64,000 bases of DNA, from positions 1 to 64,000 of the forward strand of contig JAQSWM010000013.1 of the NCBI GenBank assembly GCA_029266635.1. Reading direction: 5' to 3'. A model generated the notes under the pieces. That model was not told the origin of the DNA, did no database searches, and saw only the letters and a list, made by a program, of their open reading frames with translations. Both the position numbers and the translations under genes were made by a program. Origin of the DNA: Sphingobacteriaceae bacterium. Lineage in GTDB: Bacteria; Bacteroidota; Bacteroidia; Sphingobacteriales; Sphingobacteriaceae. Positions 45,638-53,785 of this stretch are shown here, one piece after another (the stretch's first letter is position 1; each line of letters begins with the position of its first letter).

Positions 45638-47107
45638 TTATTTATAGTAGTCATAGAACTTGTTTTTAAACACCTCTTCCGGATCGTATTTCAATTTGAG
45701 CTCAAAAAAAGCTTTGGACTGGGGATACGCCGTCTGAAATGTTTCCTTACTGATATGCAACCTGTAAGGCAAGTAATAAGTTCCGTCCATTCTTACGGCG
45801 AGAGTTGCTAGTTGGCGGGTCAGTGCCTTCATTTCTTGTTCACTCTCATTTTTCTTTTTCTGATTAAACAAAAAAACAAAGCCAAATACGTTTCCCCTCG
45901 CATAGTTCAAATAGCTGTCGTTGTCCTTTGCTACTGCTCTTATAGTAATATTCAGTAAATCAATGTGCCTGTTCGGCAAAACCGTTTTGAGCTCGTTTAT
46001 GAACTGTTCAAAATGTTGCTCTGGTATAAAGTATTCCTGCAGAATATCGGTAGAACTGGTGTCTTTATTTTCAATTAATGTTACACTTTCATTTAGTAAA
46101 TCATTTCGGGATATAGTTCTATTTACCAGCAGTTTACTGACGCCTGTTTCCAAGTCCCATCTAAGGCGTTTTCCATACTCGCTGTTAACTGTACCTCTGA
46201 AAACCAAGCGCTTGGTGTCTTCGATCGTCTCGCTGCCTTGAGAAAGCAAGCGGGGCTTTCCCTCAACTCTCTCGAAATAATTAAGTGTTGCTTCGTCTAA
46301 AAAATTCTTTTCAGATATCCTTAATCTACCGAATGCTAATTTCACTTTGTTGTTATTTAAAACAAGCTTTTTGTAATTGCTTATGTAGGCATTTGGATTT
46401 ACCCGGACGTATTTAAACTTCAATTCTTCGTTATCAACTATTTTAAGTTTTACGTCGAGTATTATTCCAAAAAGCCCATACCCTCCAATAACCAATCTGA
46501 ATAATTTTGGATTTTCGGATCGGCTGCAATTCAAAATTTTACCGCTAAAATCCATCAGCGTAAATGAAATTACACTCGAAGAAATTGGAGGAGAGTCTTT
46601 CTGCCATCCATGACCGTTTACACTTACAGAACCTCCGATTGTGAATGAACTGAATGCCTGCATGACAGCAATCGACTTGCCGTATTTGTCTAAGTAGTTT
46701 ATTGCATCCTCCCACAATGCCCCCGAACCAATCGTGAGAACGTTGTTGACACTGTCAATCTGCATATCCTTGTAAGGGCGCATATTTAAGACTATCCCGC
46801 CCGGGTACATGGTATGTCCGCCCATACTATGCCTTGCTCCCGCGACAGATATCGGAATCTTCTTAGCTCTGGAGTAGGTAAGTATGTCTTTTAGCTGGCG
46901 GATGATTTCGGCTTTTTTTTCCGGAACATCTACAATTGAGTCAACCTGAGTCAGGCTGAGCCTGCTCGCGTCGTTTATGTAGCCTTCGGGCGCCTTTATT
47001 CGAACATCATTTTCCTGTAAATGCGTTCTAATTAAATGAACAATTGGAATCGAAATGAAAACGACTAAAGCGAGAACCAATAAATAAAAAAGGTGCTTTC
47101 TTTTCAT
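45638..47107 (-). CDS. Membrane-anchored FAD-linked oxidoreductase (VAO/aldonolactone-oxidase-like)
   Basis: The 489-residue protein has an N-terminal membrane anchor (residues 6-26) and a PCMH-type FAD domain. FAD contacts are visible in PISVAGARHSMGGHTMYPGG, in GSGALWEDAINYLDKYG, and in SSFTIGGSVSVNGHGW. The C-terminal part resembles the D-arabinono-1,4-lactone oxidase group, ending in LKYDPEEVFKNKFYDYY. The enzyme probably oxidises a sugar lactone or alcohol outside the cytoplasmic membrane, but the substrate is unknown. The DNA looks more AT-rich than its neighbours. It ends 48 bases before the GNAT gene start. Confidence 0.85.
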   Translation of the reverse strand: MKRKHLFYLLVLALVVFISIPIVHLIRTHLQENDVRIKAPEGYINDASRLSLTQVDSIVDVPEKKAEIIRQLKDILTYSRAKKIPISVAGARHSMGGHTMYPGGIVLNMRPYKDMQIDSVNNVLTIGSGALWEDAINYLDKYGKSIAVMQAFSSFTIGGSVSVNGHGWQKDSPPISSSVISFTLMDFSGKILNCSRSENPKLFRLVIGGYGLFGIILDVKLKIVDNEELKFKYVRVNPNAYISNYKKLVLNNNKVKLAFGRLRISEKNFLDEATLNYFERVEGKPRLLSQGSETIEDTKRLVFRGTVNSEYGKRLRWDLETGVSKLLVNRTISRNDLLNESVTLIENKDTSSTDILQEYFIPEQHFEQFINELKTVLPNRHIDLLNITIRAVAKDNDSYLNYARGNVFGFVFLFNQKKKNESEQEMKALTRQLATLAVRMDGTYYLPYRLHISKETFQTAYPQSKAFFELKLKYDPEEVFKNKFYDYYK

Positions 47108-47162
47108 CCGTTTGTAAGTTGTTCATCAAAAATGTCTGATTTCATTTTCTGCTTAGAAAATC

Positions 47163-47534
47163 CTAATGCTTTAGTCCTTCTGCTCCTTCCTCCCTCTTCA
47201 CAAGCAGAACCTCCTGCTCATTCAGCAACAAATAGCCGTATTCGTAACAGAAGTAATAAGTAGTGCCCTTCTGTGTCTGGTAAACATGCGTGTGATAGTT
47301 CAGGTCAAAGCCTTGTTTCAAAAGTTTGTCGCGGTTTACCTTGGTTTTGCCCGTTGGGTTCAGCTTCTGTAAAATGTCGCGGTTCTTTTTGAGCGTATGG
47401 TTAACCTGCCGCACAAAACTGAGATCTTCAACTTTTAAGCGATTGTTGTAATTGCTGCGGCACTGGTCATCGCAAAACTTTTTATCAGAGCGGCCCTTTA
47501 TCGGGGTGCCGCAGTCGAGGCATACACGTTCCAT
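47163..47534 (-). CDS. Zinc-ribbon small protein
   Basis: The 123-residue protein begins with a zinc-ribbon, CLDCGTPIKGRSDKKFCDDQC, of pattern C-x2-C-x12-C-x3-C (Cys5, 8, 21, 25). The rest is a basic helical part (KKNRDILQKLNPTGKTKVNR) and a beta-rich end with YHTHVYQTQKGTTYYFCYEY. Similar proteins are conserved in Bacteroidota without known function; nucleic-acid binding is plausible from the basic helix and zinc finger. It begins four bases after the upstream membrane-protein gene stop, so the two are cotranscribed. Confidence 0.8.
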   Translation of the reverse strand: MERVCLDCGTPIKGRSDKKFCDDQCRSNYNNRLKVEDLSFVRQVNHTLKKNRDILQKLNPTGKTKVNRDKLLKQGFDLNYHTHVYQTQKGTTYYFCYEYGYLLLNEQEVLLVKREEGAEGLKH

Positions 47535-47538
47535 ATGC

Positions 47539-47946
47539 TTATGTTAAAGGTTTAGGTTCTATTTGGCTGCTTACCGGCTGGGTGGAAAGAAGCCTGCCGA
47601 AGAGAATACCAAAAATGATATAGCACCCGGCAAGCGCCCAAACCTCATAGCCTGCATTTCCATTCCTGGAAGCCCATTTCACCAGCGCAAGCGCACCAAC
47701 AAGAAAATGGCTGAAGTTTGCAATGGCAATTGGACGGTTAAAAATTCCACCGATAATACTCCACTGAGCCATCCAGTTCAGCATGGCAAAGCCGAAGTAC
47801 AGCGAGCCAAGTATTTGAAAGATGATTTGCATGTTAGCCGGATCTGCGTGTAGTTGCGAAGAAATTTCCTGCGGGAAGAATGTCAGGGAAATGCCAATTG
47901 CGCCCAGCAGAATCGCACTGGCAGACATTAATAGCTTTGTATTCAT
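47539..47946 (-). CDS. Small four-helix membrane protein
   Basis: The 135-residue product has about four membrane helices, with SASAILLGAIGISLTFFP at the start and GSLYFGFAMLNWMAQWSIIG in the middle. It is of a type widely found in Bacteroidota, with no assigned function. The gene is divergent from ssb. A 28-base near-perfect palindrome lies upstream, overlapping the expected -33 region of this gene, and TATCTTTA on the minus strand (47961-47968) is a one-mismatch -7 element, so regulated expression is likely. Confidence 0.75.
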   Translation of the reverse strand: MNTKLLMSASAILLGAIGISLTFFPQEISSQLHADPANMQIIFQILGSLYFGFAMLNWMAQWSIIGGIFNRPIAIANFSHFLVGALALVKWASRNGNAGYEVWALAGCYIIFGILFGRLLSTQPVSSQIEPKPLT

Positions 47947-47974
47947 GAATAAGGTTTAAATAAAGATAGGCATT

Positions 47975-48002
47975 ATCCGTGTATAAACGTTTATATACGG
48001 AT
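47975..48002. promoter_or_regulatory. 28-bp near-perfect palindrome (likely operator)
   Basis: The left arm ATCCGTGTATAAAC and right arm GTTTATATACGGAT are reverse complements with one mismatch in 14; the central 14 bases are perfect. It lies between the divergent four-helix membrane protein gene and ssb. A dimeric repressor could bind it. No regulator gene is adjacent. Confidence 0.6.
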
Positions 48003-48112
48003 GTAAATGTTTAAGCTCCGGTTAAGTTTTTCGGCTATTTGCACCTTTGTATCGTCGGTGATGAAGGAATATCACTGGTCGTTAATCACATAACTATTTA
48101 AATTTTAAGATC

Positions 48113-48448
48113 ATGAGCAATTTAAGAAACAGTGTACGTTTAGCAGGATTCCTGGGCACAGAGCCAGAAGCGAAAACAGTTGGACAAAACAAGAAAATGG
48201 TGCGGTTCTCAATCGCTACTAACGATTCGTACAAAAACGAAAAAGGCGAGAAAGTAGAAGAAACCCAATGGCACAACCTCGTAATGTGGGGCAACACCGC
48301 ACAAATCGCAGAGAAGTTTCTTCATAAAGGGAGCGAGGTAACTGTAGAGGGCAAACTCACCAGCCGCAACTACACCGATAAAGATGGCATCAAACGCTAC
48401 GTTACAGAGATCGTAGTGAATGAAATCCTCCTGATGGGGAAAAAATAA
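48113..48448 (+). CDS. ssb: Short single-stranded DNA-binding protein
   Basis: The 111-residue protein is a bacterial SSB with the OB fold: LRNSVRLAGFLGTEPEAKT, then MVRFSIATNDSYKNEKG, WHNLVMWGNTAQIAEKFL and GSEVTVEGKLTSRNYTDKDG. It ends right after the OB fold (NEILLMGKK) and lacks the disordered linker and acidic tail with which normal SSB recruits repair partners. It is therefore probably an accessory SSB, with the main ssb elsewhere in the genome. It is monocistronic and ends in its own terminator. Confidence 0.93.
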   Translation: MSNLRNSVRLAGFLGTEPEAKTVGQNKKMVRFSIATNDSYKNEKGEKVEETQWHNLVMWGNTAQIAEKFLHKGSEVTVEGKLTSRNYTDKDGIKRYVTEIVVNEILLMGKK

Positions 48449-48470
48449 GGTTATCCTTAATAGCCAGAAG

Positions 48471-48501
48471 CAAGGTTGCTCAGTACGGGCAGCCTTGTTT
48501 T
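48471..48501 (+). terminator. Intrinsic terminator of ssb
   Basis: CAAGGTTGCTC and GGGCAGCCTTG form an 11-bp stem with two G-T pairs around AGTAC, followed by TTTTGTTTTG. The rest of the spacer up to 48654 is purine-rich and then AACTC-rich, without a recognisable gene. Confidence 0.85.
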
Positions 48502-48654
48502 GTTTTGTGCCGGGGAAGAGGAGAAAGGGAAAAGATTAAGGGACGAAGGAGGAAAGACAAACGACAAAGGGCTAAGGTAGACGGATGTGATACTGTTGAT
48601 TTCGTAAACTCCCAGACCCGTAACTCAAATCGCACAACTCAGAACCACTCAATT

Positions 48655-49359
48655 CTAAGGTGTACTCACCGCAACCGGCAGCACTTTCCCGTTGAAGAAC
48701 TTATGTCCGGTAAGTGCAAAATCGGCAATGTATTTTCCCATCTCAAAAGCCATAACCGGCGACTTATAATCCGGGAAAGCTTTTTCAAGCATCTCAGTCT
48801 GAGCGGAGCCAAGCGCCAGGCAGTTTACTTTTATGTTCCTGTCGGCGAGTTCCAGTGCCAGACATTCGGTGAGCGTATGTAATGCAGCCTTGCTTGCCGA
48901 ATACGCTGCCAACCCCGCAAACTTGACGCTTCCCTGAAAACCGCCCATGCTTCCAATATTCACGATGTGTGCGTTGCGGTTCATCAGCGGCAGCAAATTC
49001 TGGATCATTTTGATGTGCCCGAGTAAATTGCTCTGCAGCATTTCGGCAAAATCAAGTTGCGATGTTTCGATGAAAGGCTTATTGATGAGCGCACCGGCAT
49101 TGTTGATTAGCACGTCAACCGTTTCGATGTGTTTTTCCAGAAACGGCACCAGCCCTTTCACATAATCATCATGTACAATGTCAAACTTGGCAGGGTAGAG
49201 GTTGCACTCAGGGTTGAGCCCTTTGGCAATCTGGTACAAACGGCTCAGGTTGCTTTCAGAGCGGGCAAGCGCCACAACATGATTGTTGCTGTTTGCCGCT
49301 AATTCTATGGCAGCTTCAAAGCCGACGCCGCTGCTGGCGCCTGTAATTACAATGTTCAT
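48655..49359 (-). CDS. SDR family oxidoreductase
   Basis: The 234-residue protein is a classical short-chain dehydrogenase. The NAD(P) motif TGASSGVGFEAA is at the N-terminus, then NNAG in LINNAGALINK, the catalytic Ser in NIGSMGGFQGS and the catalytic Tyr and Lys in AAYSASKAALHTL. Substrate is unknown. It lies 67 bases after the aromatic amino acid hydroxylase on the same strand, so a shared transcript is possible. Confidence 0.93.
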   Translation of the reverse strand: MNIVITGASSGVGFEAAIELAANSNNHVVALARSESNLSRLYQIAKGLNPECNLYPAKFDIVHDDYVKGLVPFLEKHIETVDVLINNAGALINKPFIETSQLDFAEMLQSNLLGHIKMIQNLLPLMNRNAHIVNIGSMGGFQGSVKFAGLAAYSASKAALHTLTECLALELADRNIKVNCLALGSAQTEMLEKAFPDYKSPVMAFEMGKYIADFALTGHKFFNGKVLPVAVSTP

Positions 49360-49426
49360 ATGCCCGGAGCTAAGATGAAAAGATGATTAACCTGCCACAA
49401 ATTTTGTACCGTAGCTTGATACAAGC

Positions 49427-51178
49427 TTAGATGTGGAGCAAAGATAATCCATTGTAGATTAACTTCGCGTTTTCAGGCTGGTTCGAAGCCTTCAGCTCCA
49501 GGCCGATCCGGATTTCTTTCGCGAGTTCGGGTTGAATTTTGTTCTTCTCTAAAATTTCGAGGATCTCCATCGAACCCAGCCAGTCGTCATAATACGAGTT
49601 CTTAAGTTGTTGCCTTATACCAGCGAGCTTATCCAAGCCTGTTGCGCTTTCGCGGATTTTACGTATCTGCCGGAAAATTTCGTGATATGCCTTTGTTGCT
49701 TCATCGTATTCAGGATGATAAGTGGCAGTTTTTGCAACCGGTGCGATTTGCTCGTATGCATCCTTATCGGCGGCACCGCAAAAAACTGAAACGATCTTTT
49801 CGCCCACAGCCATGTCGTATTTTCCCCAGGAGGGATCAAACAACACTTGCCCTCCATCTTTCACTGTACAATTGTTAAAGGTTATCAGAATTGGCTTCTC
49901 CTTATGCCACATGATATTTTCGACCGTTCCGGAAACGGTGATGCCACTTTCAAACTCTAGTTCAGTCTCTCGATTTTCGCTGATACCTGCTTCATTCAGT
50001 TCCGATGCAGAAAGATTTTCCAGAGTTGTATTCATCCCTTTCAACTTTCCTACCGGCGATGAAAAACCACCCTTGTGATAGGTTTTGTCGTGTGCGGGAA
50101 TTTCTTTGTTTTCTACAGCCAGCGACACAGGTCCGGTAGCTTTGATGAAGCGCAAATTGTTCTCACGATCCATGCTCAGGTCGGTAAAGGTGCCGCTTAC
50201 CTGAAGCCCTGAGCTGTAAACTGCCGTAGCTGTGTTTTTACATTCAATCGCTTTCAATATCCCCTCAGATCCGCCGCGACGGAAAGCCATGGTATCGGCA
50301 AACTGCTCAAGGGTATCGATCAGGTTCTGGAAATTCGGCGTTACAAAGAGTTGCGGTTGTGGCTGGGTAATATCGTAAGAGTAGTTGACGGCATCAAGAT
50401 TATACCACAGCTTTTTGACTTCCGTGCGCATACATGATGCGCTTTCGCCGATGGATGAAAGCAGCCCGGCGCCATAGATTTTGTGATTCTCCAGATCGCC
50501 GATAAGGCCATATTCCACCGTCCACCAGTGCAGGCGGCTGAGCAGCGCCATTTCCGAAGGCTCGCCCAGGTTGTCCTGGCAGAATTCCACCTTTTCAGTT
50601 GCTTTCCTGATCTCGGCAGCCGAGGCGTTGGGCATCTCCTTAAGGATGGATAGTTCCCGGATAGCTTCGTACAACTCAAAATCTTTCGAGGAAAACATTG
50701 CCTTAGCACCAATCGAGCCGAAATAGCTGAGATATTGATTGTAATCAGGTTCAGCAATGATAGGAGCGTGCCCGGCAGATTCGTGGATAACGTCGGGAGC
50801 GGGGGTATATTCGATATGATTGAGCTGCCTGATGTCTGCCGCTATCACCAGCACCCGATAGGCCTGGAACTCCATGAATGCTACAGGAGGAATAAAGCCG
50901 TCAACCGTAACCGCACCCCAGCCAATCTCCGCAAGAGCGGCATTCATTTCCTCAAGGCTGGGTATTTTTTCTATCGTTAAGCCGGCTTTTTTCAGCCCGG
51001 GAATGTATGGATAGTACGCGATGTCTTTTAAGCAGTTGTAGTTCTGGCGCATCACGTAGCGCCACACCGCATGATCAACAGGCGTGTAGTGTTCATAATG
51101 CTGCTCAACTATATATTGTTTAAGGTGCTTTGGAAGACTGGCAACCTGCGGATTATTGAAGTCGTTAAATGCACTCAT
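49427..51178 (-). CDS. phhA: Aromatic amino acid hydroxylase (phenylalanine 4-monooxygenase type) with long C-terminal extension
   Basis: The N-terminal half is a biopterin-dependent aromatic amino acid hydroxylase. The iron-binding motif is PDVIHESAGHAPI (His132 and His137), preceded by NHIEYTPAPDV and followed by the helix with the Glu ligand. It would convert phenylalanine to tyrosine. Bacterial enzymes usually have 260-300 residues; this one has 583, and the extra C-terminal part from about residue 300 is a separate beta-rich region (for example GISENRETELEFESGITVSG) and a final helical part. This long form is seen in Bacteroidota, but the role of the extension is unknown. The frame opens at 51184; the ATG at 51178 is chosen. 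Confidence 0.9.
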   Translation of the reverse strand: MSAFNDFNNPQVASLPKHLKQYIVEQHYEHYTPVDHAVWRYVMRQNYNCLKDIAYYPYIPGLKKAGLTIEKIPSLEEMNAALAEIGWGAVTVDGFIPPVAFMEFQAYRVLVIAADIRQLNHIEYTPAPDVIHESAGHAPIIAEPDYNQYLSYFGSIGAKAMFSSKDFELYEAIRELSILKEMPNASAAEIRKATEKVEFCQDNLGEPSEMALLSRLHWWTVEYGLIGDLENHKIYGAGLLSSIGESASCMRTEVKKLWYNLDAVNYSYDITQPQPQLFVTPNFQNLIDTLEQFADTMAFRRGGSEGILKAIECKNTATAVYSSGLQVSGTFTDLSMDRENNLRFIKATGPVSLAVENKEIPAHDKTYHKGGFSSPVGKLKGMNTTLENLSASELNEAGISENRETELEFESGITVSGTVENIMWHKEKPILITFNNCTVKDGGQVLFDPSWGKYDMAVGEKIVSVFCGAADKDAYEQIAPVAKTATYHPEYDEATKAYHEIFRQIRKIRESATGLDKLAGIRQQLKNSYYDDWLGSMEILEILEKNKIQPELAKEIRIGLELKASNQPENAKLIYNGLSLLHI

Positions 51179-51240
51179 TTTCAAGGACCGGTTAATAATT
51201 ACCCATGTACAGAACGCGGTAAGGTAGTAATTCCCATCTG

Positions 51241-52680
51241 ATGGCTAAAACTATAATGCTATTCTTTGTGGTGTGGTTTTGGAAGATATTTTTATTTTTA
51301 ACAATAATTTTATCGCTCTCAGTATTGTTTGAACTTCACGAAGCCAGGAAGAATGCGTGGCAACGCCTGATCGGCAGCCATTCGCAGTTTTCTTTAGAAG
51401 CCCGGATATTCCATTCGATATCCGTAATAGCCTTAATTGCGCTGGCCTATAATATTCCTTTTAATTATGCCATCGGCCTGCCGACAATTGCGGCATACAG
51501 TTTTGTTACGCTGGTAATATTTGCTTTTACTTATTACAATTCGAGGGTTCGGGGCAAAACAAACAGTAGCATTATCATTTGCGGAGTAACTGTATACACG
51601 CTCTTTGCTATAAACTACTATTTCAACTCAGGCATTAACGGTCCTACTTTTTTACTTTTCTCGCTCGCATTAAACCTGATGTTGGCTATTGCTCTGCGGG
51701 GACAGCATGTTTTCTGGCTGGTGCTTAACATCTTTCTGGTTGCCGGTTTACACATCGCCGAGTATTTACATCCTGAATGGATCAAGGATTCATACAATAG
51801 CCGTTTCAGCCGCTTTATAGACAGCGCTTCGGCTTATGCAGTTACGGCTGTGCTGATTTTCTTCAGTATGCGATACATCAAGCGGAACTACAGTATTGAA
51901 AGAATGTCGGCGGAGGTGAAAGCAAACTCAATTGAAGAGCAGAATCACAAGATCGTAAGGCAGAATCAGCAACTGGAATATGTAAACGCCGAGAAAAACA
52001 AGCTTTTCTCCATAGTTGCTCACGATTTACGAGCTCCCTTGGTTTCTATTCAAAATTATCTTGAGCTTCTGTCTGAGTATGGGCTTGAAGCTGAGGAGCG
52101 GAAGAGGCTTGAGCAAAACCTGCTGCTCACTACCAAGAACACAACCAACATGATGTCTAACCTGCTGTCGTGGTCGAGGGCGCAGATGGAAGGAGTTGTT
52201 TCAAGGCCTCATGTACATGAGCTGTCGGCACTTCTGCGAAATACATTACAGGTGGAAAGCAATATTGCTCAGGGCAAGAATATTGATTTTTCATATGACA
52301 TACAACCGGACATATCGATAGTTGCTGATGCTGACATGCTTCAGTTAGTGGTTCGGAATCTGGTGAACAATGCAATTAAATTCACCAAATTGGGCGGACG
52401 TATCAGCATTGAAGCTACAGCGTCGGATAAATTCTGCCAGATAGTTGTAAGCGACACCGGCATCGGGATACCAGTAGAAAGCCAGCAGGATATCTTCACC
52501 CTGAAGGCACAATCTACTTTTGGTACTAACAACGAGAAGGGCGTTGGGCTCGGGCTGCTTTTGTGCAAAGAATTTATGGATTTGCAGGGAGGTAAGATCT
52601 GGTTTGAAAGTGCGCGCGGAAAAGGCACTTCTTTTTATTTGCTGATCCCGTTGGCCAATGCCTCTGTGCTGGTGCAGTAA
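51241..52680 (+). CDS. Sensor histidine kinase with multi-pass membrane sensor
   Basis: The 479-residue protein has about seven membrane helices in the first 220 residues, then a coiled segment (SIERMSAEVKANSIEEQNHK), a HisKA domain with FSIVAHDLRAPLVSIQNYLE, and a HATPase domain with the N box NLVNNAIKFTKLGG, G1 DTGIGIP and G2 GVGLGLLLCKEFMDLQGG. The sensed signal is unknown and no response regulator is adjacent. It is divergent from the hydroxylase gene, with 62 bases between the starts. Confidence 0.9.
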   Translation: MAKTIMLFFVVWFWKIFLFLTIILSLSVLFELHEARKNAWQRLIGSHSQFSLEARIFHSISVIALIALAYNIPFNYAIGLPTIAAYSFVTLVIFAFTYYNSRVRGKTNSSIIICGVTVYTLFAINYYFNSGINGPTFLLFSLALNLMLAIALRGQHVFWLVLNIFLVAGLHIAEYLHPEWIKDSYNSRFSRFIDSASAYAVTAVLIFFSMRYIKRNYSIERMSAEVKANSIEEQNHKIVRQNQQLEYVNAEKNKLFSIVAHDLRAPLVSIQNYLELLSEYGLEAEERKRLEQNLLLTTKNTTNMMSNLLSWSRAQMEGVVSRPHVHELSALLRNTLQVESNIAQGKNIDFSYDIQPDISIVADADMLQLVVRNLVNNAIKFTKLGGRISIEATASDKFCQIVVSDTGIGIPVESQQDIFTLKAQSTFGTNNEKGVGLGLLLCKEFMDLQGGKIWFESARGKGTSFYLLIPLANASVLVQ

Positions 52681-52726
52681 ACTTTAAATCTTTTAAAACG
52701 TTCCTTTTTAATCTATCTATCTACAC

Positions 52727-53785
52727 ATGATCCCTGACGCAACGCAGTTCGAGCAAACTATAGAAAACCAATCAGCAAAACTATATATCCTGAAAAATAG
52801 CCAAAATATGCAGGCTGCCATCACCAACTATGGTGGCAGGATTGTAAGCCTGCTGGTTCCTGATAAGCAGGGGGAATTGACAGACGTGATGCTCGGTTGC
52901 GATGATGTAAGAGCTTACCAGGAGGATGAGGCTTTGTACTTTGGAGCGCTGATTGGCAGGTTCGGGAACCGGATAGCCAGAGGGCGGTTCGAGCTAAACG
53001 ACGAGCAGTTTACACTGGCAACTAACAACGGCGTCAATGCCTTACACGGCGGGCCAAGCGGTTTCCATAGCAAGTTCTGGGAAGCAAATCAGACGAGTGA
53101 AAATTCGCTGGAGCTGAGCTATTTGTCGGCAGATGGAGAGGAAGGTTATCCGGGCAATTTACAGGTGACAGTTGTTTATACGCTTACCGAAGAAAACAGC
53201 ATCCGGATAGAATATAAGGCTTCTACCGATATGCCTACAGTGGTTAATCTCACCAACCACTCTTATTTTAACCTCAACGGCGAAGGCAATGGCGATATAC
53301 TGGATCATCGGTTGTACATCAATGCCAGTTCATACACGCCTGTCGACAAAACTCTTATCCCCACCGGGATATCCTCTGTTGAAGGCACGCCATTCGATTT
53401 TAGAGAGGCTGCGACTGTGGGCTCACGCATCAGCCAGCCAGATGAGCAGCTTAAAAATGGTAACGGCTACGATCACAATTATGTGTTGGATAAGCCAGAA
53501 GGCGAACTGGGCTTAGCCGCTACTGTGGAGGCACCGGAAACCGGCATTCGCATGGAGGTTTTCACTACCGAGCCCGGCGTCCAACTTTACAGCGGCAATT
53601 TTATGCAGGGAAAAGTGGCGGGCAAAGAGAGCAACTATTATCCATTCCGCACGGCTTTGTGCCTGGAAACCCAGCATTTCCCTGATTCGCCCAACCAGCC
53701 CGAATTCCCAACAACTACACTCCTGCCAAAAAAGCCTTATCACAGCGTAACGGAATATAAATTTAGCGTCGCTGATGCGTCGTAG
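52727..53785 (+). CDS. galM: Aldose 1-epimerase (galactose mutarotase)
   Basis: The 352-residue enzyme interconverts alpha and beta anomers of aldoses. Key segments are ALIGRFGNRIARGRFELND, NALHGGPSGFHSKFW with a catalytic His, TNHSYFNLNGEGNG with a second His, and the catalytic Glu in the C-terminal part near TALCLETQHFPDSPNQPEF. No signal peptide is seen, so it acts in the cytoplasm. It overlaps the downstream GH2 gene by 11 bases, coupling their translation. Confidence 0.94.
   Translation: MIPDATQFEQTIENQSAKLYILKNSQNMQAAITNYGGRIVSLLVPDKQGELTDVMLGCDDVRAYQEDEALYFGALIGRFGNRIARGRFELNDEQFTLATNNGVNALHGGPSGFHSKFWEANQTSENSLELSYLSADGEEGYPGNLQVTVVYTLTEENSIRIEYKASTDMPTVVNLTNHSYFNLNGEGNGDILDHRLYINASSYTPVDKTLIPTGISSVEGTPFDFREAATVGSRISQPDEQLKNGNGYDHNYVLDKPEGELGLAATVEAPETGIRMEVFTTEPGVQLYSGNFMQGKVAGKESNYYPFRTALCLETQHFPDSPNQPEFPTTTLLPKKPYHSVTEYKFSVADAS

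Noticed and set aside
48505-48882. Plus-strand gene after ssb
   Set aside because: It starts in a purine-rich spacer, runs into the SDR gene on the other strand and has a low-complexity basic sequence.
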